From positions 3,731,001 through 3,795,000 of the forward strand of contig NZ_CP077097.1 of the NCBI RefSeq assembly GCF_014269225.2: DNA of 64,000 nt, in the 5' to 3' direction. The notes under the pieces are model-generated. The model made no database searches. It saw only the letters and a list, made by a program, of their open reading frames with translations, and had not been told where the DNA came from. The position numbers and the translations under genes are program-made. Positions 52,169-61,364 of the stretch are shown piece after piece. This stretch comes from Pseudomonas anuradhapurensis (lineage in GTDB: Bacteria > Pseudomonadota > Gammaproteobacteria > Pseudomonadales > Pseudomonadaceae). The first letter of the stretch is position 1, and every line of letters begins with the position of its first letter.

Positions 52169-55100
52169 CTAGCGCTGGACGTACTGCAACACCACTTCCA
52201 GCGGGTGGCGCATCTGCCGCTCGCTCATGCGCTTGACCTGGCTACGGCAGGAATACCCCGTCGCCAGCGGCTCGCCTTCCTTGTCCAGCTTGGTCGCCCA
52301 GCTCTGCTCGAAGATGGTCCGCGAGGTTTCCTGGTTACGCGCCTCGTGCCCATAGGTACCGGACATCCCGCAGCAGCCAGTGGCCTCGGTCACCAGCTTA
52401 AGCCCCAGGCGGGCGAACACCTGCTCCCACTGGCGGGTGCTGGCCAGCACGTTGGTCTTCTCGGTGCAGTGCGCCATCAGGCGGAAACTGCCCGACGCGC
52501 TCGCGGCCTGCTCCGGCAACACGTCCATCAGCCACTCCTGCGGCAACAATACCTTCGGGCAGCCGTCCAGGCCCGGGACTTTCTGGTACTCCTGGCGGTA
52601 CACCAGGGTCATCGCCGGGTCCAGGCCCACCAGCGGCACGCCGCAGTCAGCCAGGGCCTTGAGCTGGGTGGCATTGCGGATCGCCGCCTTGGCGAACGCA
52701 CCGAGGAAACCCTGCACATGCAGCGGCTTGCCGTTGGCGCTGTACGGGGCCAGGAACACGCGGTGGCCCAGGCGGTGCGCCAGGTCGATGAAAGCCGACA
52801 GCAGTGGCGTTTCGAAGTAGCGGGTGAAGGCGTCCTGCACCAGCACGATGCTGCGTTCACGCTGGGCCGGGGTCAGTTCACGCAGGGCTGGCACACTGGC
52901 CACGCCGACACGGCAGCGGGCCAGGGTAGCCTGGAAGTTGAAGCGGCTGAGCAACGGGCTGTCGACCATGCCCACCTTGTCGGCCAGCAGCCGGCTCACC
53001 CACTTCGAGCCCATCACCGCGTTGTACAGCCCTGGCGCGTGGGCCAGGTACGGGATGGTGAACTCCAGCGAGCCGATCAGGTAGTCACGCAGCGGGCGCT
53101 GGTAGCGGCCGTGGTACAGCTCGAGGAAGCGCGAGCGGAAGTCCGGCACGTTGACCTTGATCGGGCACTGCCCGGCGCACGACTTGCACGCCAGGCAGCC
53201 GGCCATGGCGTCGTACACCTCATGGGAGAAATCTGCCTGCCCCTGGCTGCGTGCGCGGTTGTTGCGCAGGCGTGCCGGCAGGCCCTTGAGCCAGGACACT
53301 CGATTGCGCGCCGCAGCCAGCACATCGATGTTCGCCTCGCCCTGCAGGCGCAGCCACTCACGCATCAGCGAGGCGCGGCCCTTGGGTGAATGCTGCCGTT
53401 CGCGGGTGGCCTTCCACGACGGGCACATGGCATCGTTGGGGTCGTAGTTGTAGCAGGCGCCGTTGCCGTTGCAGTGCACGGCGCTGCCGAAGTCCTGCCA
53501 CACGCGCTCGTCGATGGTGCGGTCGAGATCGCCGCGCAGGGTCACGCCATCGACCCTGGTCAGGCCCTCGGCGCTGTCCGGCGGGGTGCAGATCTTGCCG
53601 GGGTTGAGCTGGTTGTGCGGGTCGAAGGCGCCTTTCAGGCGCTGCAGCGCCGGGTACAGCTCACCGAAGTACTCGGGCACGTACTCCGAACGCAGGCCCT
53701 TGCCGTGCTCGCCCCACAGTAGGCCGCCGTAGCGCCTGGTCAGCGCCGCCACGGCATCGGAGATCGGCTTGACCAGCGCGGCCTGGGCCGGGTCCTTCAT
53801 GTCCAGCGCCGGGCGCACGTGCAGCACACCGGCGTCGACGTGGCCGAACATGCCATAGGCCAGGCCGTAGCCATCGAGCAGCGCGCGGAACTCGGCGATG
53901 TAGTCGGCCAGTTGCTCCGGCGGTACTGCGGTGTCCTCGACGAACGGCTGCGGGCGCACTTCGCCCTCGACGTTGCCCAGCAGGCCCACCGAACGTTTAC
54001 GCATGGTATAGACCCGGGTCACCGCCTCGGCGCCCTCGGCCAGGGTATGGCCCAGGCGCTCGACACTGGTGTCGCTCTGCAGATGCTGGATGAACGCCTG
54101 CACCCTGGCGTTGACCTCGGCCGGCTCGTCGCCGCAGAACTCCACCAGGTTGATGCCCAAGGTCGGGCGCTCGGGGTCGGCCGGGAAGTATTCGGCGACG
54201 CTATGCCAGACGATGTCCTTCATCGCCAGCATCAGCACCTTGGAGTCGACGGTCTCGATCGACAGCGGCTTGTGTGCCATCAGCGCATTGGCATCGCGCA
54301 GGGCATCCATGAAGCTGCTGTAGCGCACATTGACCAGCACGGCGTACTTGGGGATCGGCAGCACATTGAGCTTGGCTTCGACCACGTAGCCCAACGAACC
54401 CTCGGCCCCGCACAGTACGCTGTTGAGGTTGAAGCGGCCTTGTTCGTCGCGCAGGTGCGCCAGGTCGTAACCGGTCAGGCAGCGGTTGAGCCTGGGAAAC
54501 GTGGTGTCGATCAGGTCTGCCTGGGTTTCCTGGATCTCCCGCGCCATGCGGTACACCTCGCCGACCCGGCCGGGCGCGGCACAGGCCTGCTCCAGCGCGG
54601 CATCGTCGATCGGCAGGCTGTGCAGGCGCTCGCCACCGAGCAGCACGCTGTGCAGCTCCAGTACGTGGTCGCGGGTCTTGCCATAGGTGCAGCTGCCCTG
54701 GCCACTGGCATCGGTATTGATCATGCCGCCGACGGTGGCACGGTTGGAGGTGGACAGCTCGGGGGCGAAGAACAGCCCGTGCGGCTTGAGCGCGGCGTTG
54801 AGCTGGTCCTTGACCGTACCCGCCTGCACCCGTACCCAGCGCTCCTCGACGTTGATTTCGAGGATCTTGTTCATGTGCCGTGACAGATCGACCACGATAC
54901 CGTCGGTCAGCGACTGGCCGTTGGTGCCGGTGCCTCCGCCACGCGGGGTCAGCTTGACCTGGCGGAAGCGCGGCTCGCCCATCAGCGTGGCGACCCGCAC
55001 CACGTCGTCGGCGTCCAGCGGGAACACCGCTGCCTGCGGCAAGCGCTGGTAGATCGAGTTGTCGGTGGCCAGCACCGTGCGGGTAGCGTAGTCGGCACTG

Positions 55101-55189
55101 ATCTGGCCACGGAAGCCGCTGTTGCGCAGGGCTTCGAGGAATTCTGGGTAGTTGGCGCTCGGGGCGACAGTCGGCAGCTGGGCGATCAT
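52169..55189 (-). CDS. ydiJ: YdiJ-like FAD/iron-sulfur 2-hydroxyacid dehydrogenase
   Basis: A 1006-residue flavoprotein fusion. The N-terminal half (~20-480) is an FAD-linked oxidase of the PCMH type (LTPRGGGTGTNGQSLTDGIV near residue 80; CTYGKTRDHVLE). A C-terminal FAD-oxidase cap follows. Two iron-sulfur motifs come next: CNGNGACYNYDPNDAMCPS (near 550) and CLACKSCAGQCPIKV (near 670). A CCG-type domain ends the protein, with the TGCCGMSGTYGH cysteines. YdiJ of E. coli/Salmonella is a D-2-hydroxyglutarate dehydrogenase; the same role is likely but not shown here. Divergent from a LysR gene. Confidence 0.92.
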   Translation of the reverse strand: MIAQLPTVAPSANYPEFLEALRNSGFRGQISADYATRTVLATDNSIYQRLPQAAVFPLDADDVVRVATLMGEPRFRQVKLTPRGGGTGTNGQSLTDGIVVDLSRHMNKILEINVEERWVRVQAGTVKDQLNAALKPHGLFFAPELSTSNRATVGGMINTDASGQGSCTYGKTRDHVLELHSVLLGGERLHSLPIDDAALEQACAAPGRVGEVYRMAREIQETQADLIDTTFPRLNRCLTGYDLAHLRDEQGRFNLNSVLCGAEGSLGYVVEAKLNVLPIPKYAVLVNVRYSSFMDALRDANALMAHKPLSIETVDSKVLMLAMKDIVWHSVAEYFPADPERPTLGINLVEFCGDEPAEVNARVQAFIQHLQSDTSVERLGHTLAEGAEAVTRVYTMRKRSVGLLGNVEGEVRPQPFVEDTAVPPEQLADYIAEFRALLDGYGLAYGMFGHVDAGVLHVRPALDMKDPAQAALVKPISDAVAALTRRYGGLLWGEHGKGLRSEYVPEYFGELYPALQRLKGAFDPHNQLNPGKICTPPDSAEGLTRVDGVTLRGDLDRTIDERVWQDFGSAVHCNGNGACYNYDPNDAMCPSWKATRERQHSPKGRASLMREWLRLQGEANIDVLAAARNRVSWLKGLPARLRNNRARSQGQADFSHEVYDAMAGCLACKSCAGQCPIKVNVPDFRSRFLELYHGRYQRPLRDYLIGSLEFTIPYLAHAPGLYNAVMGSKWVSRLLADKVGMVDSPLLSRFNFQATLARCRVGVASVPALRELTPAQRERSIVLVQDAFTRYFETPLLSAFIDLAHRLGHRVFLAPYSANGKPLHVQGFLGAFAKAAIRNATQLKALADCGVPLVGLDPAMTLVYRQEYQKVPGLDGCPKVLLPQEWLMDVLPEQAASASGSFRLMAHCTEKTNVLASTRQWEQVFARLGLKLVTEATGCCGMSGTYGHEARNQETSRTIFEQSWATKLDKEGEPLATGYSCRSQVKRMSERQMRHPLEVVLQYVQR

Positions 55190-55341
55190 CGAAGGATGGC
55201 CTCTTGATATAGGCTAATTCACGGGATTCCTGTCGTCCCGGCATGAGTGAAGGCATGCAGGGATGACGTATAGGCCAATGTTCCTGTAGTTTCACTTCCG
55301 GGGCAAACGGATAATCCTGCCGCTATCGATGACTTCCATGA

Positions 55342-56226
55342 ATGAATTACCGCCACCTCACCCCGTCGATGTCGCTGCTGCTGGCTTTCGAGGCCGCCGC
55401 CCGACATGAAAGCTATACCCGCGCCGCCGCCGAACTGTCGCTGACCCAGAGCGCAGTCAGCCGCCAGGTACAGGCACTGGAACAACAGCTGGGGCTGACC
55501 CTGTTCCGCCGCGAGGGGCGCCAGGTGCAACTCACCGATGTCGGGCGCCTGTACCAGCGCGAACTCAGCGAAGCCCTGGGGCGCATCCGCAGTGCCACCC
55601 TGCAGGCATTGGCCTATCAGTCGGGGGTCGGCACCTTGCGCCTGGCCACCCTGCCCACCTTCGGCTCGAAGTGGCTGCTACCACGGCTGCACGCGTTCTA
55701 CAGCGCCCACCCGGGCATGCTGGTGCACATTCATTCACGCATCGAAGCCATCAATTTCGACACCAGCGAGATCGACGCCGCCATCGGCGTGGCCAGCCAC
55801 GACCTGCCGGGGTTGGTCTGCCATCGCCTGCATGCCGAGCAGCTGGTGGTGATCCTGCCGCCGGAAGCTGGCGCGGATGGCCAGGGCTGGAGCCCGGCCC
55901 GGATCAGTGAAGAGGTACTGCTGAACGTGGCCAACAACCCGCATGCCTGGGGCGAGTGGTTCTCGCACCATGGCCTGGCGCACCGGGCGATGCGCCTGGG
56001 GCCGAGCTTCGAGCTGACCTCGCACCTGATCCAGGCGGTACGGGCCGGTATCGGCATCGGCCTGGTGCCGCGCATCCTGGTGGAAGAAGAACTGGCCAAG
56101 GGCGAGCTGTACAGCCCCGGCGAGGCGTTTGCCAGCCAGCGCAGTTATTACCTGATCTACCCGCCGAGGAACGAAGCGTTGCCATCGTTGCGGGCATTCA
56201 GAAGCTGGTTGCTGGAACAGATCTGA
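55342..56226 (+). CDS. LysR-family regulator
   Basis: A 294-residue LysR-type regulator. The N-terminal helix-turn-helix is YTRAAAELSLTQSAVSRQVQ (~22-41) and the effector domain resembles the GcvA/AmpR type (LRLATLPTFGSKWLLPRL). It is divergent from ydiJ with 152 bases between, so it probably controls ydiJ and itself. GCATG-N8-CATGC at 55241-55258 is a possible site. ATG 55342 has no clear ribosome site. Confidence 0.9.
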   Translation: MNYRHLTPSMSLLLAFEAAARHESYTRAAAELSLTQSAVSRQVQALEQQLGLTLFRREGRQVQLTDVGRLYQRELSEALGRIRSATLQALAYQSGVGTLRLATLPTFGSKWLLPRLHAFYSAHPGMLVHIHSRIEAINFDTSEIDAAIGVASHDLPGLVCHRLHAEQLVVILPPEAGADGQGWSPARISEEVLLNVANNPHAWGEWFSHHGLAHRAMRLGPSFELTSHLIQAVRAGIGIGLVPRILVEEELAKGELYSPGEAFASQRSYYLIYPPRNEALPSLRAFRSWLLEQI

Positions 56227-56268
56227 CCTCTGCTGCTGGCTTGCCGGCGACAGGGCCGCGACAGGCAA

Positions 56269-56304
56269 GAAAAAACCCGAAGCCAGGTACCTGACTTCGG
56301 GTTT
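56269..56304. terminator. Bidirectional terminator between the LysR gene and the permease gene
   Basis: AAACCCGAAG and CTTCGGGTTT (with inner CAGG/CCTG) form a near-continuous stem. There is an A run on the left, for minus-strand transcripts, and TTT on the right. It lies between convergent genes. Confidence 0.8.
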
Positions 56305-56323
56305 CCGATTACTGCATGGCGTC

Positions 56324-57742
56324 TTATTTGGCCATGCCGGTAGCCGCTACAGCGGTATTCATCCTGCGACGCGGCTTGACCATGTAGATCACGAACATCG
56401 CAAACAGCCAGATCGGGATCGCATACACCGACACGCGGATACCCGGGATCATCAGCATGATGCCCAGGATCAGCACCACGAACGCCAGGCACAGGTAGTT
56501 GCCATAGGGGTACCACAAGGCCTTGAACAGCGGCTGCTGGCCGGTGCGGTCGAGGTGCTGGCGGAACTTCAGGTGCGAGTAGCTGATCATCGCCCAGTTG
56601 ATCACCAGGGTGGCCACCACCAGCGACATCAGCAGCTCCAGGGCATTCTGCGGCATCAGGTAGTTGAGCAGCACGGCAACGAAGGTCACCACGGCCGATG
56701 CCAGGATCGAACGCACAGGTACGCCACGCTTGTCGACCTTGGCCAGCGATGCCGGGGCGTCGCCCTGTTCGGCCATGCCCAGCAGCATGCGGGCGTTGCA
56801 GTAGGTGCCGCTGTTGTATACCGACAATGCCGCAGTCAGGACCACGAAGTTCAGCAGGTGCGCCGCCACGTCACTGCCCAGCAGCGAGAACACCTGAACG
56901 AACGGGCTGCTGCCATAGCTGCCACCCGAGGCAGCGATGCTGGCCACCAGGTTGTCCCACGGGGTCAGCGACAGCAGGACCACCAGGGCGCCCACATAGA
57001 AGATCAGGATGCGGTAGATGACCTGGTTGATCGCCTTGGGGATCACGGTCTTCGGCTTGTCGGCCTCGGCAGCGGTAAAGCCAAGCATTTCCAGGCCACC
57101 GAAGGAGAACATGATGAACGCCAGGGCCATCACCAGCCCGCTGACACCGTTCGGGAAGAAGCCACCATGCGACCACAGGTTGGCCACGGTCGCCTCGGGG
57201 CCGCCGCTGCCACTGGTCAGCAGGTAGGCACCCAGGCCGATCATGCTGACGATGGCCACCACCTTGATGATGGCGAACCAGAATTCCGCTTCACCGAAGA
57301 ACTTCACGTTCATCAGGTTGATGGCGTTGATCAGCACGAAGAACGCCGCCGCCGTGACCCAGGTCGGGATCTCCGGCCACCAGTAGTGGACATATTTGCC
57401 GACTGCCGACAGCTCCGACATGCCCACCAGGATGTACAGCACCCAGCAGTTCCAGCCCGACAGGAAGCCGGCGAAACCGCCCCAGTAGGTATGGGCGAAA
57501 TGGCTGAACGAGCCGGCCACCGGCTCTTCGACGATCATCTCACCAAGCTGGCGCATGATCATGAAGGCGATGAAGCCGCAGATGGCGTAGCCCAGGATCA
57601 TCGACGGGCCGGCGGATTTCATCACCCCCGCCGAGCCGAGGAACAGCCCGGTACCGATCGCACCACCCAGGGCAATCAGCTGGATGTGGCGGTTCTTCAG
57701 GCCCCGCTTGAGCTCGCCTGAATGCATGTTTTGTCCACTCAT
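56324..57742 (-). CDS. aroP: AroP-like aromatic amino acid permease
   Basis: An APC-family permease (472 residues, about 12 membrane segments) for amino acid uptake. The signature LKNRHIQLIALGGAIGTGLF lies near residue 14 and SGWNCWVLYILVGMSELSAVG near residue 105. FIMFSFGGLEMLGFTAAEAD is in the middle. The sequence is closest in type to AroP/PheP; general amino-acid selectivity cannot be excluded. I choose ATG 57742 (MSGQNMHSGELKRG) because AGGTGA lies 8 bases upstream. Single gene. Confidence 0.88.
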   Translation of the reverse strand: MSGQNMHSGELKRGLKNRHIQLIALGGAIGTGLFLGSAGVMKSAGPSMILGYAICGFIAFMIMRQLGEMIVEEPVAGSFSHFAHTYWGGFAGFLSGWNCWVLYILVGMSELSAVGKYVHYWWPEIPTWVTAAAFFVLINAINLMNVKFFGEAEFWFAIIKVVAIVSMIGLGAYLLTSGSGGPEATVANLWSHGGFFPNGVSGLVMALAFIMFSFGGLEMLGFTAAEADKPKTVIPKAINQVIYRILIFYVGALVVLLSLTPWDNLVASIAASGGSYGSSPFVQVFSLLGSDVAAHLLNFVVLTAALSVYNSGTYCNARMLLGMAEQGDAPASLAKVDKRGVPVRSILASAVVTFVAVLLNYLMPQNALELLMSLVVATLVINWAMISYSHLKFRQHLDRTGQQPLFKALWYPYGNYLCLAFVVLILGIMLMIPGIRVSVYAIPIWLFAMFVIYMVKPRRRMNTAVAATGMAK

Positions 57743-58301
57743 GAACGAAGTCACCTGCATTGTTTTTATCTGTGACGGAATCGGACCCACCGCGCTCGTG
57801 GCGCAGCGGAATGGGCAAGGTGGTTACCTTGGGTTTCCTGAACGCTGCAGCCGCCGGGGCGGGTCAACCAGGGGTGATCAGGAGTGCGCGGTACGCAAAG
57901 GAGTCACAGGTAAAACGCGGCGCACTGTATACCCCTGCAAACGCGCAGGCGTCAACGCACTGCATCGTTTCCTTGGGAAAAAACGCAGCGATCCTGTGGT
58001 GTAGGCCTTCAAAGGCGGAGTGATCGGCGTACATGGCGCCTCCATTTGTTGTTTTGTCAGCCTGGCTCTGTGGACAGGCTTTTGCACACGGCAATGGCGG
58101 CTATAACACCGTGGGGGCGGGGGTTTGGGCAAGGGTGGTCGGAGCCTGGGGGCAGGCTTGGGCACAGTGGCGACGGCAAGCAATGTTTACAAGGCCGTGG
58201 AAAATCTGAAATCAGGGCTGAATTCGGCGGTATCTGTATAGATTTTTTTACAAGGCGGTTCGAGAACTTGCCAGTCGTCCGAAAAATTCTTTTTGTTCAA
58301 T
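57743..58301. other. Long aroP upstream region with a possible small gene
   Basis: About 560 bases without a firmly supported gene. A 57-codon frame on the minus strand (57864-58034, starting MYADHSAFEGLHH, 56 residues) has a strong GGAGG ribosome site 4 bases before its ATG, but no recognisable family. A small perfect hairpin CAAGGT-AACC-ACCTTG is at 57820-57835. The aroP promoter must be in this region. DNA at 58190-58290 is AT-richer than its surroundings. Confidence 0.4.
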
Positions 58302-58412
58302 GTCTTGGGGCCGCTTTGCGGCCCATCGCGACGCAAGGCCGCTCCCACAGGTACCGCGTCGATAGGGCATCAGCAGCGGCCTTGTGTGGCGATGGGCTGC
58401 GCAGCAGGCCTG
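58302..58412. repeat. REP pair upstream of the rluB terminator
   Basis: CATCGCGACGCAAGGCCGCT (left) and an inverted, decayed partner AGCGGCCTTGTGTGGCGATG (right), flanked by GGGGCCGCTTTGCGGCCC. The right unit lacks the GAGC/TCCCAC end, so it looks partly eroded. Confidence 0.75.
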
Positions 58413-58425
58413 AATCCCACAGGCA

Positions 58426-58452
58426 TAAAAAAACCAGCCCGAAGGCTGGTTC
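58426..58452 (-). terminator. Rho-independent terminator after rluB
   Basis: AACCAGCC and GGCTGGTT form a stem with a CGAA loop; on the minus strand it is followed by seven T residues. It starts 20 bases after the rluB stop. Confidence 0.9.
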
Positions 58453-58471
58453 TCGTCACCGCTAGGGTCGA

Positions 58472-59539
58472 TCAGCCACGCGGCTTGCCGCGACCACGGC
58501 CTGCCGGCTTGTCGGCGTCAGGCTTGCCCGGACGCTTGCGCATCTCGCTCGGGCGCTCGGCAACGGTGCTGCCACGGCTGCTCTTGCGCGGCGCTTCTTC
58601 ACGCGGCTGGCGCGCCGGGCGTTCTTCGCCAGCACCGCCTTCGTGGGCCGGGCGCAGGCTGCGCACGCGCTCGCCACGGCCCAACGGGCGCGTCGACTTG
58701 CGCTGCAGGCGCTCCAGCTTGTCCTTGGCCTTGAGCTTCATGGCCGGCAGCGCTACCGGCTGCAGGCCCACTTCAGCGGCGAGGATGTCGATTTCACCCT
58801 GGGTCATTTCACGCCAACGGCCCATCGGCAGGTCGGAATTGAGGAACACCGGGCCGAAACGCACGCGCTTCAGGCGGCTGACCACCATGCCCTGGGACTC
58901 CCACAAGCGACGCACCTCGCGGTTACGGCCTTCCATCACCACGCAGTGGTACCAGTGGTTGAAGCCTTCGCCACCCGGCGCCTTCTGGATGTCGGTGAAC
59001 TTGGCCGGGCCGTCTTCCAGCATCACGCCAGCTTTCAGGCGCTCGATCATCTCGTCATCGACTTCGCCGCGCACACGCACCGCGTACTCACGGTCCATCT
59101 CGTAGGATGGGTGCATCAGGCGGTTGGCCAGCTCACCATCGGTGGTGAACAGCAGCAGCCCGGTGGTATTGATGTCGAGGCGGCCGATGTTGATCCAGCG
59201 GCCTTCTTTCGGCCGTGGCAGGCGATCGAATACGGTCGGGCGGCCTTCTGGGTCGTCACGGGTGCAGATCTCGCCATCGGGCTTGTTGTACATGATCACC
59301 CGGCGGGTGGCCTCGGCGGCCTCTTCGCGCTTGATCAGCTTGCCATCCACGGCGATGGCATCGTGCAGGTCGACGCGCTGGCCAAGGGTGGCCGCGACGC
59401 CATTGACCTTGATACGGCCCTGGCTGATCCAGGCCTCGACGTCACGCCGCGAGCCAACGCCGATACGCGCCAGCACTTTCTGCAGCTTTTCGCCGGACGG
59501 AGGGGTGGGTTGGCTATCTTGCAGGTCTTGCTCACTCAT
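58472..59539 (-). CDS. rluB: RluB, 23S rRNA pseudouridine synthase
   Basis: RluB forms pseudouridine 2605 of 23S rRNA. The 355-residue protein has an N-terminal S4 RNA-binding domain (~18-70, EKLQKVLARIGVGSRRDVEA). The RsuA-family catalytic domain has the aspartate in GRLDINTTGLLLFTTDGELA, and EGRNREVRRLWESQG follows. The C-terminal ~100 residues are Arg/Lys/Gly/Pro-rich and probably disordered, an RNA-binding tail common in Pseudomonas. GGGAGGTG precedes ATG 59539. Confidence 0.96.
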   Translation of the reverse strand: MSEQDLQDSQPTPPSGEKLQKVLARIGVGSRRDVEAWISQGRIKVNGVAATLGQRVDLHDAIAVDGKLIKREEAAEATRRVIMYNKPDGEICTRDDPEGRPTVFDRLPRPKEGRWINIGRLDINTTGLLLFTTDGELANRLMHPSYEMDREYAVRVRGEVDDEMIERLKAGVMLEDGPAKFTDIQKAPGGEGFNHWYHCVVMEGRNREVRRLWESQGMVVSRLKRVRFGPVFLNSDLPMGRWREMTQGEIDILAAEVGLQPVALPAMKLKAKDKLERLQRKSTRPLGRGERVRSLRPAHEGGAGEERPARQPREEAPRKSSRGSTVAERPSEMRKRPGKPDADKPAGRGRGKPRG

Positions 59540-59689
59540 CTGGGCACCTCCCGGTGTAGGAATGAAATATGGGTTCTGGCGACGAACGCGCCAAAAGGCC
59601 GCGCATCATACGCGGTTCGGCGGCGGAACGCACTGGAGGGTAGAGGGTTTTGTGGGCTTTGCCAGGGGTTTCTGCCCAATGGTGATGCG

Positions 59690-59744
59690 TTGCCTGTACC
59701 GGCCCTTTCGCGGCGGTTCGGCGCGAAAGGGCCGGTACAGGCAA
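59690..59744. repeat. Perfect long inverted repeat between scpB and rluB
   Basis: TTGCCTGTACCGGCCCTTTC (plus GCG) and its exact inverse are separated by a 9-base loop, 9 bases past the scpB stop. It shares the ACCGGCCCTxTCGC core with the repeat at 21661-21710. Confidence 0.7.
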
Positions 59745-59752
59745 CAAAGAAA

Positions 59753-60523
59753 TCAGGGTAGTGACTTGCCCTCTTCCTCCACCGAGGCCTCAGTCTCTTC
59801 CTCGCGCAAATCATCGAAATCGGTCTTCAGCCCTTCTTCCATCGCATCGAGTTCCACCAGCAGGCTTCGGAAGCTGGTCTCCTCCTTCGGCTCGGCAACC
59901 TCTTCCTCTTCCCCAAGGCTGGCATCGGCCAGCGCCTGCAGGTGCGCCGGCACCGGTGCGTCATCCGCGTCGAGCAGCGGCTCGGGCTGCATTTCCCGAA
60001 GCTCGGCCAGGGCCGGCAGCTCGTCTATGCTCTTCAGGTTGAAATGATCGAGAAAGCCCTTGGTGGTGGCAAACATCGCCGGCCGCCCGGGCACTTCGCG
60101 GTAGCCGACCACGCGGATCCACTCGCGCTCCATCAAGGTCTTGATGATATTGCTGTTCACCGCCACGCCACGCACATCCTCGATCTCGCCACGGGTGATC
60201 GGCTGGCGATAGGCGATCAAGGCCAAGGTTTCCAGCAGCGCCCGCGAATAACGCTGCGGGCGCTCTTCCCACAGGCGCCCGACCCAGGGGGCAAAGTCTT
60301 CGCGAATCTGCAGGCGGTAGCCGCTGGCCACCTCCTTGAGCTCGAAGGCACGGCCAGCGCACGACGTGCCCAGCAGTTCCAGGGCCTGCTTGAAGACCTT
60401 GGGTTCCGGCCGCTCGGCCTCTTCGAACAGCTCGTACAGGCGCTCCAGCGATTGCGGCTTGCCCGAAGCCAGCAGGAAGGCCTCGATCAGCGACGCCAGG
60501 TCACGGGGTTCATTCAGGTTCAT
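59753..60523 (-). CDS. scpB: ScpB, chromosome segregation/condensation protein
   Basis: ScpB forms a kleisin-interacting dimer in the SMC-ScpAB condensin. The 256-residue protein has two winged-helix domains (ASLIEAFLLASGKPQSLERL near the start; ALIAYRQPITRGEIEDVRGV near residue 95). An unusually acidic Glu/Asp-rich C-terminal tail of about 60 residues follows (EEEEVAEPKEE; DDLREEETEASVEEE). Its start overlaps the scpA end by 14 bases. Confidence 0.95.
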   Translation of the reverse strand: MNLNEPRDLASLIEAFLLASGKPQSLERLYELFEEAERPEPKVFKQALELLGTSCAGRAFELKEVASGYRLQIREDFAPWVGRLWEERPQRYSRALLETLALIAYRQPITRGEIEDVRGVAVNSNIIKTLMEREWIRVVGYREVPGRPAMFATTKGFLDHFNLKSIDELPALAELREMQPEPLLDADDAPVPAHLQALADASLGEEEEVAEPKEETSFRSLLVELDAMEEGLKTDFDDLREEETEASVEEEGKSLP

Positions 60524-61364
60524 CAGGTTCTTCTACAAGCGCCGGGCGAAGCCGCACATGGATGGCGGCGAAGGGTTCATTCTGCACCAGTTCGATCAGC
60601 GATTCCTTCACCAACTCAAGGATTGCCATGAAAGTCACCACCACGCCCAGCTTGCCCTCCTCGGCGGCAAACAGCTCGACGAACGGCACGAAGCCGCCGC
60701 CTTTCAGGCGCTCCAGCACCTGGCTCATGCGCTCGCGGGTGGACAGGGTCTCGCGGGTGATCTGGTGGCTTTCGAACAGGTCGTTGCGGCGCATCACCTC
60801 GGCCATGGATACCAGCAGCTCTTCCAGGCTGACCTGGGGCAACAGCTTGCGCACCTTGGCCTGCGGCGCCTCCAGGCGTGGTACCACGACCTCGCGGCCA
60901 ACCCGAGGCATTGCGTCGATGCCTTCGGCGGCCGCCTTGAAACGCTCGTACTCCTGCAGGCGGCGGATCAGTTCGGCGCGCGGGTCGCCTTCCTCTTCCT
61001 CGACATCGGCCGAACGTGGCAGCAGCATGCGCGACTTGATCTCGGCGAGCATGGCCGCCATCACCAGGTATTCGGCAGCCAGTTCCAGGCGCACGCTCTT
61101 CATCAGTTCGACATAGCCCATGTACTGGCGGGTGATTTCCGCCACCGGGATGTCGAGAATGTCGATGTTCTGCTTGCGGATCAGGTACAGCAGCAGGTCC
61201 AGCGGGCCTTCGAAGGCTTCGAGGATGACTTCCAGCGCGTCCGGCGGAATGTACAGGTCCAGCGGCAGTTCGGTCAGGGCTTCGCCATAGACCAGCGCCA
61301 GCTGCAGCTGGCGCGGCGCCTCGGCCTGCTCGGACAGTGCCTCGGGTGTTTCTACCTGGCTCAC
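60510..61364 (-). CDS. scpA: ScpA, kleisin subunit of SMC-ScpAB
   Basis: ScpA bridges the SMC heads in the condensin that organises the chromosome. The 284-residue protein has the family motif EAFEGPLDLLLYLIRKQNID near residue 48 and YLVMAAMLAEIKSRMLLPR. The C-terminal winged helix (VTFMAILELVKESLIEL) is present. It starts at GTG 61364, overlapping the upstream stop by 4 bases (GTGA), so it is translationally coupled to the YciO-family gene. Confidence 0.95.
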   Translation of the reverse strand: MSQVETPEALSEQAEAPRQLQLALVYGEALTELPLDLYIPPDALEVILEAFEGPLDLLLYLIRKQNIDILDIPVAEITRQYMGYVELMKSVRLELAAEYLVMAAMLAEIKSRMLLPRSADVEEEEGDPRAELIRRLQEYERFKAAAEGIDAMPRVGREVVVPRLEAPQAKVRKLLPQVSLEELLVSMAEVMRRNDLFESHQITRETLSTRERMSQVLERLKGGGFVPFVELFAAEEGKLGVVVTFMAILELVKESLIELVQNEPFAAIHVRLRPALVEEPDEPE

